A stretch of DNA of 6,282 nucleotides from positions 1 to 6,282 of the forward strand of contig VSNB01000186.1 in assembly GCA_009774055.1 (NCBI GenBank), given 5' to 3'. Positions 1-5,041 of this stretch are shown here, one piece after another. This DNA comes from Clostridiales bacterium. Its GTDB lineage: Bacteria > Bacillota > Clostridia > Oscillospirales > Oscillospiraceae. The notes beneath the pieces are model-generated. The model did not search any database and was not told the DNA's origin. It worked only from the letters and a program-made list of their open reading frames with translations. Both the position numbers and the translations under genes were made by a program. Within the stretch, counting starts at the first letter, position 1. Every line of letters begins with the position of its first letter.

Positions 1-18
1 GCCCGCAGGGCCGCAGAT

Positions 19-49
19 AAAAAGGGGGCGTCCCCTACAGGACGCCCCC
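19..49 (-). terminator. Intrinsic terminator after the zinc-ribbon gene
   Basis: Bases 24-33 and 40-49 form a perfect 10-bp GC-rich stem (GGGGGCGTCC / GGACGCCCCC) with a 6-base loop. On the minus strand the stem is followed directly by five T residues (bases 23-19). The stem begins 16 bases past the stop codon of the zinc-ribbon gene, so it most likely ends the glmM-sigH-zinc-ribbon transcription unit. On the plus strand no T-run follows, so the signal is directional. Confidence 0.9.
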
Positions 50-65
50 CGACCATTGCTATCTA

Positions 66-344
66 TCAGCCCTGCTCACGCATCTTGGCAAAGCAATCGC
101 TGCAATACACAGGACGATCGCTTTTGGGCTCGAAAGGCACTCTGGCCTCGCCGCCGCAGTTCGCGCAGACAGCGGTGAAGTACTCGCGGGGGCCGCGGGC
201 GGCGTTCTTGCGAGCGTCACGGCAGGCCTTGCAGCGCTGGGGCTCGTTCTGGAAGCCGCGCTCGGCATAGAACTCCTGCTCGCCAGCGGTGAAAACGAAC
301 TCCTGACCGCACTCCTTGCAAACTAAGGTCTTGTCTTCGTACAT
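66..344 (-). CDS. Small double zinc-ribbon protein (CxxC-x17-CxxC type)
   Basis: A 92-residue soluble protein made almost entirely of two putative zinc ribbons. The N-terminal one uses C9-x2-C12 and C38-x2-C41, with the pattern of the probable zinc-binding domain family (zf-trcl type). The C-terminal one uses C60-x2-C63, exactly 17 residues, then C81-x2-C84, matching the CxxC-x17-CxxC domain. All eight cysteines are present, so two structural zinc ions are expected. The start is well supported: GAGAGGG lies 7 bases before the ATG. The gene begins 40 bases after the sigma factor stop with no visible promoter or terminator in the gap, and a strong terminator follows it, so co-transcription with the sigma factor is likely. 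Its biochemical role is unknown; nucleic-acid or protein binding is only an inference from the fold. There is no signal peptide or membrane segment. Confidence 0.88.
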   Translation of the reverse strand: MYEDKTLVCKECGQEFVFTAGEQEFYAERGFQNEPQRCKACRDARKNAARGPREYFTAVCANCGGEARVPFEPKSDRPVYCSDCFAKMREQG

Positions 345-384
345 GATTTTACCCTCTCTTTGAATAGAAAAAAATATATTGCGT

Positions 385-1017
385 TCAGCCTTTGCTGAGA
401 TCGCCTGGGTTAAGCTGCCGCGCTGCCTTGCGCCGGATGCGCTGCACGGCGTTGTCCACCGACTTGGGGGACCGTGAAACCGCTTTGGCCATTTCCCGGA
501 TGGTCAGGCCGTCTAAATAGTACCCCAATATCTTCGCCTCGAAATCGGACAGCTGCTTGCGTACATCGCTCAGGGCGTCCTGAACCCCCTCCCGGCCGAT
601 GATGAGATCCTCGGGGTTCTCCCCCGCCATCGCGCCGAACATGGGGCTTTGACCGTCAAAGAAGGGTATTTCAAGAGGAACCGACTGATTGAGCGGCGTG
701 TGCTTATCCCGGGCGGCGGCCCGGACAGCGGAGTACAGCCGGTTGCGGATACATATTTCTGCGAACGTGCGGAAGCTGGCCGGTTTTTCTTCGTCGTACT
801 CCCGGACGCCGCACATCAGGCCGATCATGCCCTCCTGTATCAAATCATCGCTGTCCCCTCCGGCCAGATAGTAGGGCCGGGACAGCTGGCGCACCAGACG
901 GGTATACCGCTTGACAAGTATCTCCTCCGCGTCCCGGCTCCCCTGCCGCGCCAGGGCGGAGAGCTCTTCATCGGACAGCGCTTCGTACGCGGTTAATCGG
1001 GCTTCACTGATCGACAT
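385..1017 (-). CDS. sigH: RNA polymerase sigma factor, SigH (Spo0H)-like
   Basis: A 210-residue sigma-70 family protein, close to the usual length of SigH (about 218 in Bacillus subtilis). Region 2 covers residues 14-103: the core-binding and -10-recognition segment contains DLIQEGMIGL at 58-67 and FRTFAEICIRNRL at 82-94. The HTPLN motif at 106-110 follows, as in SigH. Region 4 ends in a helix-turn-helix with KSVDNAVQRIRRK at 185-197, nearly the same as the Spo0H recognition helix. In Firmicutes SigH directs transcription at the onset of stationary phase and sporulation. The ATG at 1017 is the only reasonable start because no ATG, GTG or TTG occurs in the first 19 codons. It has no proper ribosome binding site (only AGG 10 bases upstream) and lies 4 bases past a consensus -10 box. 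The gene follows glmM by 64 bases. A SigH paralogue cannot be excluded. Confidence 0.9.
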   Translation of the reverse strand: MSISEARLTAYEALSDEELSALARQGSRDAEEILVKRYTRLVRQLSRPYYLAGGDSDDLIQEGMIGLMCGVREYDEEKPASFRTFAEICIRNRLYSAVRAAARDKHTPLNQSVPLEIPFFDGQSPMFGAMAGENPEDLIIGREGVQDALSDVRKQLSDFEAKILGYYLDGLTIREMAKAVSRSPKSVDNAVQRIRRKAARQLNPGDLSKG

Positions 1018-1021
1018 GTTT

Positions 1022-1051
1022 ATTATACCTATTTCCCCCTGGGTTTGTCAA
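1022..1051 (-). promoter_or_regulatory. Near-consensus promoter abutting the sigH start codon
   Basis: On the minus strand there is a perfect -35 box TTGACA (1051-1046), an 18-base spacer and a perfect -10 box TATAAT (1027-1022). Upstream of the -35 box the sequence is A/T-rich (about 1052-1071), like an UP element. Only four bases (AAAC) separate the -10 box from the ATG of sigH, so a start site at normal distance would fall on or just inside the start codon. It would give sigH a promoter independent of glmM, under the vegetative sigma-A type factor. Confidence 0.82.
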
Positions 1052-1081
1052 GTAAATATTAAAAATTTGTAAATAGTTTCC

Positions 1082-2437
1082 CTATAATTTTAGCGTTTTC
1101 ACCAAATCCGCCAGACGGCCCGCGCATTCATCGGCCTGCCGGACGGTTTTTGCCTCCACCATGACCCGGATCAGGGGCTCCGTACCGGAGGGCCGGACCA
1201 GCACGCGGCCCTCCCCGCCCAGCAGCTCCTCCTCCCGCTTCACGGCCTCCGCCAGCGCCTGGGAGGCCATGACGCCCTCCTTCAACCCCGGCTGGTTGGG
1301 CAGCTCCACGTTGACCAGCGTCTGAGGATAGCTGGGGCAGATGGAGGCCAGCTCCGAGGCGGTCTGTCCGCTGCGCTTCAGAATCTGCAGGAACTGCAGA
1401 GCCGTCAGCTGACCGTCGCCGGTGGTGGCGTAGTCGGTAAAAATCGTGTGCCCCGACTGCTCCCCGCCGATGCGGTAGCCGAACTCCAGCATCTTCTCCA
1501 GCACGTTCCGGTCCCCCACGGGGGTGCAGATCAGGCGGATATTGTTCTTGTTGCAGAACTCATGCAGCCCCAGGTTGCTCATAACGGTGCCCACGATAGC
1601 CCGCCCGGTGAGCAGCCCCTGGTCCCGCATGTACCGCCCGCAGACCGCCATGGTCTTATCGCCGTCCACCACGTTCCCCTTCTCGTCGATCATCAGGCAG
1701 CGGTCCGCGTCGCCGTCGAAGGCGATGCCCAGGTCGTACTCCCCCGCCGTGACCATCGCGGCCAGGCTCTTCAGATGGGTGGAGCCGCACTTGAGGTTGA
1801 TGTTCACCCCGTTGGGCTTGCGGTGGATGAAATCGGCCTCGATGGCGAAGTCCGCGAAGAGGTCCGGGGCCGTAGCCGCCGCCGCGCCGTTGGCGCAGTC
1901 GATGAGGACCCGCAGGCCCCCCAGGTCGTCCTGGACCGTCCCCCGCAGGTGCTTGATATATTCATATTTCAGATTCTTCATGCCGTGGATGCGCTTGCCG
2001 ATCTCCCCGCCCTTTTTGATGGGCATGGGGTCGTCGGAGAGGATTTTCGCCTCCACCCGGTCCTCCAGGGCGTCGGAAAGCTTGTAGCCCTGGCCGTTAA
2101 AGACCTTGATGCCGTTGTGCTCAAAGGGGTTGTGGCTGGCGGAGATCACCACGCCCGCGTCCGCCTCCACCTTGATGGTCAGATAGGCCACCGCCGGCGT
2201 GGGGATAGTCCCCAGGGGCATCACGTCCCCGCCCACGGAGGTGATGCCCGCGATCAGGGCCCCCTCCAGCATGTCGGAGGAAATGCGCGTGTCCATGCCG
2301 ATGGTAATCAGGGGCTGACGCCCCTTCTCCTCCGCCAGGGTCACGGCAACCGCCTGGCCTACCCGGTAGGCCAGCTCCGCCGTCAGATTTTCGCCAACAA
2401 TACCACGAATACCGTCGGTACCAAACAATTTGCCCAT
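1082..2437 (-). CDS. glmM: Phosphoglucosamine mutase GlmM
   Basis: Converts glucosamine-6-phosphate to glucosamine-1-phosphate in the cytoplasm, on the route to UDP-N-acetylglucosamine for peptidoglycan. The 451-residue length is typical. The hallmarks of the alpha-D-phosphohexomutase family appear in order: GTDGIRG at 6-12, the active-site serine loop SASHNP at 99-104 with phospho-acceptor S101, the Mg-binding loop DGDADR at 241-246, the sugar-binding loop GEQSGH at 324-329 (typical of GlmM rather than phosphomannomutase), and the phosphate-binding loop RPSGTEP at 414-420. The start has an ideal AAGGAG (2445-2450) 7 bases before the ATG. In many Firmicutes glmM follows cdaA and cdaR; neither is present here. 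Instead the upstream neighbour is a small regulator gene. The sigma factor gene follows 64 bases downstream with no terminator visible between them. Confidence 0.97.
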   Translation of the reverse strand: MGKLFGTDGIRGIVGENLTAELAYRVGQAVAVTLAEEKGRQPLITIGMDTRISSDMLEGALIAGITSVGGDVMPLGTIPTPAVAYLTIKVEADAGVVISASHNPFEHNGIKVFNGQGYKLSDALEDRVEAKILSDDPMPIKKGGEIGKRIHGMKNLKYEYIKHLRGTVQDDLGGLRVLIDCANGAAAATAPDLFADFAIEADFIHRKPNGVNINLKCGSTHLKSLAAMVTAGEYDLGIAFDGDADRCLMIDEKGNVVDGDKTMAVCGRYMRDQGLLTGRAIVGTVMSNLGLHEFCNKNNIRLICTPVGDRNVLEKMLEFGYRIGGEQSGHTIFTDYATTGDGQLTALQFLQILKRSGQTASELASICPSYPQTLVNVELPNQPGLKEGVMASQALAEAVKREEELLGGEGRVLVRPSGTEPLIRVMVEAKTVRQADECAGRLADLVKTLKL

Positions 2438-2441
2438 CTGC

Positions 2442-2702
2442 TTACTCCTTTTTTAATGATTCCTCAAATAGAATATCCGTACAAATAATCTCCGTATCCC
2501 GCAGCCCCAGCCAAAACAAAAATTCCCCAAAAGTTGCCCCTTCTCCGGCAACCTCCCGCCCATTCCAACCAAAGATGAGGGAAGACAAACCTCCGAGGCA
2601 CGGGCCCTGAAGCAAGTCGATGCCCGGTCGGGTACCAGACCAGCGCAGCCGGGCTGTCCAAAAGGCTGTTGCAGCGCACCTTGTCAACTGAACAAACGGG
2701 AA
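2442..2702. other. Gap between the HTH regulator and glmM, no supportable gene
   Basis: About 260 bases with mixed composition (sampled lines 43-63% GC). Two overlapping minus-strand reading frames cross it, both needing TTG starts with no Shine-Dalgarno sequence, and neither gives a recognisable protein. One of them (2442-2687) ends with its TAA against the glmM ribosome binding site and could be the degenerate tail of a former upstream gene. The glmM promoter should lie here. The best candidate I see on the minus strand is weak: TTGGCT, 18 bases, GATTAT, each 4 of 6 to consensus. A small terminator-like hairpin is listed separately. Confidence 0.6.
2529..2552 (-). terminator. Weak terminator or attenuator-like hairpin upstream of glmM
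   Basis: On the minus strand GTTGCC and GGCAAC (2552-2547 and 2538-2533) pair as a perfect 6-bp stem around an 8-base loop, followed by four T residues (2532-2529) and, after GGGGAA, another run of T. It lies about 150 bases past the HTH regulator stop and about 90 bases before glmM. It could end the regulator transcript, act as an attenuator in a glmM leader, or be chance. Confidence 0.35.
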
Positions 2703-2912
2703 TTACGCATCCTCCACCCATTCCACCAGATCTCCGGGCTGGCAATGGAGAATTTGGCAGACAATCTCCAAACTACCCAAATTGATCGAAGTATTTCCTG
2801 TACGCAGCTTTTGTATCGTACTTTCGCCTATAATCTTCTCCTGGCGAAGACGTGTACTAGGATAGCCAGCCTTTTTTAATTCAAGCAAAATGTTAATCTT
2901 ATACCTTAACAT
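2703..2912 (-). CDS. Small XRE/HTH_26-type transcriptional regulator
   Basis: A 69-residue protein that is essentially one Cro/C1-type helix-turn-helix domain. The core is at residues about 19-39, where STRLRQEKIIGESTIQKLRTG contains the turn and recognition helix. The end of the protein, CQPGDLVEWVED (57-68), is the characteristic close of the HTH_26 (YozG-like) family. There is no sensor or oligomerisation domain beyond this. The start is secure: AGGAG (2919-2923) lies 6 bases before the ATG. Counted over 2701-2912, GC is 89 of 212 (42%), far below glmM or ruvB, and such regulators are frequent on mobile elements, so horizontal acquisition is plausible. It is divergent from the small unknown gene at 3012, with 99 bases between the two starts. 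Control of that gene or of itself is the natural guess, but no clear operator is visible. I cannot name its target. Confidence 0.85.
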   Translation of the reverse strand: MLRYKINILLELKKAGYPSTRLRQEKIIGESTIQKLRTGNTSINLGSLEIVCQILHCQPGDLVEWVEDA

Positions 2913-2952
2913 ATTGAACTCCTAAAAAGAATTATTCACACCACTTTATGTG

Positions 2953-2981
2953 TTGACATAGCACGACAAACGGTGTATAAT
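2953..2981 (+). promoter_or_regulatory. Consensus promoter for the small plus-strand gene
   Basis: TTGACA (2953-2958), a 17-base spacer and TATAAT (2976-2981) match the vegetative consensus perfectly. Transcription would start near 2988, giving a leader of about 24 bases that includes the ribosome binding site. The promoter lies in the divergent spacer with the HTH regulator gene, so it is an obvious candidate for repression by that protein. An imperfect dyad (TTCACAC and GTGTTGA, 2935-2956) flanks and overlaps the -35 box, but it is weak. Confidence 0.88.
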
Positions 2982-2995
2982 ACTCTTATCATCAG

Positions 2996-3002
2996 AAAGG
3001 AG
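2996..3002 (+). promoter_or_regulatory. Ribosome binding site fixing the start at 3012
   Basis: AAAGGAG ends 9 bases before the ATG at 3012. A longer frame opening with GTG at 2973 would begin inside the promoter spacer, so the ATG at 3012 is the true start. Confidence 0.85.
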
Positions 3003-3011
3003 TATACCCCT

Positions 3012-3275
3012 ATGGACGAAGTGATGCAAGTCCTATATAACGACATTTTGCAGCGTCTGCTTGTGAAATACTACGGCAAGACGGACTTTGAGGAATGCTG
3101 TGAAGCGCGGGACCAGCTCCACAGCAGGCTCCACGCGCAGCTTTCCCCCAGCCAGCAGGCCCTGCTCCGGGAGCTCCAGCAAGCCTCCGACCTCGCCCAC
3201 GCGGCAGAGCTCGAGGCCATGTTTCTGACCGCGTTTGACCTCTGCAAATCCCTGGCCCTTCCCCACTCCGCCTAA
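3012..3275 (+). CDS. Small helical protein of unknown function, DUF6809-like
   Basis: An 87-residue protein. It is predicted to be all-helical and soluble: a first amphipathic helix (about 3-20), a second from about 26-44, a third starting after SPSQQ (45-49), and a last one carrying AELEAMFLTAFDLCKSLAL (65-83). The lay-out, with a late helix containing E-A-x-F-x-x-x-F/A-L, resembles the DUF6809 family of roughly 90-residue Clostridia proteins. This is a pattern impression, not a search result. Three cysteines (C29, C30, C78) form no metal motif. There is no signal peptide or membrane segment. It has its own perfect promoter and good ribosome binding site, so it is probably well expressed. 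It is divergent from the HTH regulator and convergent with ruvB, overlapping ruvB by 4 bases at the stop codons. The function is not known. Confidence 0.8.
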   Translation: MDEVMQVLYNDILQRLLVKYYGKTDFEECCEARDQLHSRLHAQLSPSQQALLRELQQASDLAHAAELEAMFLTAFDLCKSLALPHSA

Positions 3276-4336
3276 AACGTCAACTGGTCCATCACCGGCG
3301 GCATCCCGCCGGGCATGGCGACGCCAAGATGCTGGTACGCCTTCGCCGTCACGCACCGCCCCCGGGGGGTCCGGGTCAGAAAGCCGATCTGCATCAGATA
3401 CGGCTCGTATACGTCCTCCAGCGTGACGGCCTCCTCATTGATGGTCGCCGCCAGGGTTTCCAGCCCCACCGGCCCGCCGCCGTAGTACGCAATCACCGCC
3501 CGGAGCATCCGCCGGTCGATGTTGTCCAGCCCCAGGTAGTCCACCTCCAGGGCCGTCAGGGCCTTGTCCGCCAGCTCCTTGTTGATCACGCCGTCCCCCA
3601 CCACCTGGGCGAAGTCCCGCACCCGGCGGAGCATCCGGTTGGCGATCCGGGGCGTGCCCCGGCTGCGGCGGGCGATCTCCATCGCGCCGTCGGATTCAAT
3701 GGGCGCGTCCAGAATCCCCGCGGACCGGGTGACAATCAGGGCCAGCTCCTCCGGCGTATAGAGCTCCAGCCGCAGGGTCACGCCGAAGCGGTCACGCAGG
3801 GGGGCGGACAGCTGGCCCGCCCTGGTCGTGGCCCCGATCAAAGTAAACTTCGGCAAATCCAGCCGGATAGAATTGGCGGAAGGCCCCTTGCCGATGATGA
3901 TGTCGATGGCGAAATCCTCCATGGCGGGGTATAGCACCTCCTCCACCGAGCGGTTGAGGCGGTGGATTTCGTCCACAAAGAGGATGTCGTTTTCGTTGAG
4001 GTTGGTCAGCAGCGCCGCCAGGTCCCCCGCCTTCTCAATGGCCGGACCGGAGGTAATGCGGACGTTGACCCCCATCTCGTTGGCAATAATGCCCGAAAGG
4101 GTGGTCTTGCCCAAACCCGGGGGGCCGTGAAGCAGGACGTGGTCCAGGGGTTCGGAGCGCATCTTCGCCGCCTGGATGAATACCTCCAGGTTGGCCTTCG
4201 CCTTCTCCTGCCCGATATACTCCCGGAGCCGCTGGGGCCGGAGGGAGTATTCGTTCTCATCCTCCCGGGTCAGGGAGGTGGTCACCAGGGATTCCTCCTC
4301 CACAACGGGCTCGTTTTTGGAAAAGTCGATGGCCAT
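3272..4336 (-). CDS. ruvB: Holliday junction branch migration ATPase RuvB
   Basis: The hexameric AAA+ motor that drives Holliday junction branch migration together with RuvA. At 354 residues it is of normal length with a slightly long N-terminus. Motifs in order: Walker A GPPGLGKT at 71-78, Walker B DEIHR at 122-126, sensor 1 GATTR at 168-172, the RDRFG segment at 181-185 and the C-terminal winged-helix signature RTPRGR at 322-327. Nothing essential is missing. The start ATG lies 3 bases after the ruvA stop, and the Shine-Dalgarno AAGGGG is embedded in the last ruvA codons, so translation is probably coupled to ruvA. Its TAG stop (3274-3272) overlaps the TAA of the convergent plus-strand gene. 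No intrinsic terminator is visible after it on the minus strand, so transcription may continue through the antisense of that gene. Confidence 0.97.
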   Translation of the reverse strand: MAIDFSKNEPVVEEESLVTTSLTREDENEYSLRPQRLREYIGQEKAKANLEVFIQAAKMRSEPLDHVLLHGPPGLGKTTLSGIIANEMGVNVRITSGPAIEKAGDLAALLTNLNENDILFVDEIHRLNRSVEEVLYPAMEDFAIDIIIGKGPSANSIRLDLPKFTLIGATTRAGQLSAPLRDRFGVTLRLELYTPEELALIVTRSAGILDAPIESDGAMEIARRSRGTPRIANRMLRRVRDFAQVVGDGVINKELADKALTALEVDYLGLDNIDRRMLRAVIAYYGGGPVGLETLAATINEEAVTLEDVYEPYLMQIGFLTRTPRGRCVTAKAYQHLGVAMPGGMPPVMDQLTF

Positions 4337-4339
4337 AAC

Positions 4340-4948
4340 TTACCCCTTCACCATGTTCTTCAAGGCCAGCCGGATAATCTGCTCCAGCGGCTGCCCGTCA
4401 ATATCCACCCCCTTGAGGGCCGCGTTGATTTCCGCCTGAGAGTACCCCAGCACCGCCAGCGCGGCGGACGCCTCGCTGAGCTTGTTCTGCGGAATAATGG
4501 TAACGGCGGGACCCGCCACGCTCTCTCCGGAGCCGGAGACGCTCTGTCCCTTCGCCAGCTTGTCCTTCAATTCCAGGATCACCCGCTGGGCGATCTTCTT
4601 CCCCACCCCGGGGGCCCTGGTCAGGGCTTTCTCGTCGCCGGTAATAATGCTCATCGCCAGATTAGCCGGCGAGGACGCGGAAAGAATCGCCAGAGCCGCC
4701 TTGGGCCCCACGCCGGAAACGGAGATCAGCTGCTGAAACAGCTTGAGCTCCTCCTGACTGAAAAATCCATATAAATCCATCGCGTCCTCCCGGACGCTGA
4801 GATAGGTAAAGAGCTTCGCCTTGTCCCCCTTCTTCATTTGAGACAAGGTATACGAGGTAGTGCGGCAGGCATACCCCACCCCGCCGCAGTCAATCACCGC
4901 CAAATAGGGCTCCACGTGGGCCACCACGCCAGAAACATAGTAATACAT
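4340..4948 (-). CDS. ruvA: Holliday junction DNA-binding subunit RuvA
   Basis: A 202-residue protein that binds the four-way junction as a tetramer and loads RuvB. Domain I (an OB fold, about 1-62) begins MYYYVSGVVAHVEP, as RuvA proteins do. Domain II carries two helix-hairpin-helix motifs, SVSGVGPKAALAIL at 76-89 and RAPGVGKKIAQRV at 111-123. Domain III (about 155-202) is the RuvB-contacting three-helix bundle, separated by a flexible Ser/Gly-rich linker. The start at 4948 was chosen on homology and on GGGAG 5 bases upstream. An ATG 24 codons further out exists at 5020, but those codons read through the A/T hairpin element and give a Lys-rich stretch foreign to RuvA. The gene is second in ruvC-ruvA-ruvB, 93 bases after ruvC. 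Confidence 0.96.
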   Translation of the reverse strand: MYYYVSGVVAHVEPYLAVIDCGGVGYACRTTSYTLSQMKKGDKAKLFTYLSVREDAMDLYGFFSQEELKLFQQLISVSGVGPKAALAILSASSPANLAMSIITGDEKALTRAPGVGKKIAQRVILELKDKLAKGQSVSGSGESVAGPAVTIIPQNKLSEASAALAVLGYSQAEINAALKGVDIDGQPLEQIIRLALKNMVKG

Positions 4949-4953
4949 AACTA

Positions 4954-4958
4954 CTCCC
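4954..4958 (-). promoter_or_regulatory. Ribosome binding site deciding the ruvA start
   Basis: GGGAG on the minus strand lies 5 bases before the ATG at 4948. This supports the short form of RuvA over the frame that begins at 5020. Confidence 0.7.
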
Positions 4959-4962
4959 AGAA

Positions 4963-4979
4963 GCAAAACGAAGTTTTGC
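4963..4979 (-). repeat. 7-bp hairpin in the ruvC-ruvA gap
   Basis: GCAAAAC (4963-4969) and GTTTTGC (4973-4979) are perfect inverted copies around a 3-base loop. The right arm also belongs to an overlapping 12-base perfect palindrome, TTTTGCGCAAAA (4974-4985), so two exclusive folds are possible. No T-run follows on the minus strand, so it is not an ordinary terminator. It lies just upstream of the ruvA ribosome binding site. Confidence 0.75.
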
Positions 4980-5000
4980 GCAAAAAGTTTTTCTTTTTTG

Positions 5001-5034
5001 ATACTTTTTTCTTTTTTCAAAAAGAAAAAAGTAT
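5001..5034. repeat. 16-bp perfect A/T-rich inverted repeat after ruvC
   Basis: Bases 5001-5016 and 5019-5034 are exact reverse complements with a 2-base centre. The arms are A/T tracts broken by single C/G bases and bounded by ATAC/GTAT. The element begins 7 bases past the ruvC stop. A direct copy of the T-tract (TTTTTCTTTTTT, 4988-4999) lies next to it and could compete for 11 bp of the same pairing. The stem is almost free of G and C and is followed by A residues on the minus strand, so a classic terminator is unlikely. An mRNA stability or processing structure, or a dispersed repeat, fits better. Confidence 0.85.
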
Positions 5035-5041
5035 GTATGCC

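Noticed and set aside
1448..2488. A 346-codon open frame on the plus strand antisense to glmM
   Set aside because: It has low-complexity His/Val/Asp/Arg-rich content typical of the complement of GC-rich coding DNA, no family motifs, and lies opposite a fully convincing glmM.
2615..2650. Resemblance of the minus-strand TGGTACCCG to a T-box antiterminator core
   Set aside because: The rest of the T-box consensus and the stem I structure are missing, and the downstream gene glmM is not an amino-acid or tRNA-synthetase gene.
2464..2745. A 93-codon minus-strand frame overlapping the HTH gene
   Set aside because: TTG start inside the HTH gene in another frame, no ribosome binding site, no recognisable protein.
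3962..4774. A long plus-strand frame (270 codons) opposite ruvB and ruvA
   Set aside because: It is a shadow of the two ruv genes, has no recognisable domains and would span the ruvA/ruvB junction.
4949..5020. N-terminal extension of RuvA by 24 residues
   Set aside because: The extension is encoded by the A/T hairpin cluster, is absent from RuvA proteins as a family, and a good ribosome binding site sits before the internal ATG.
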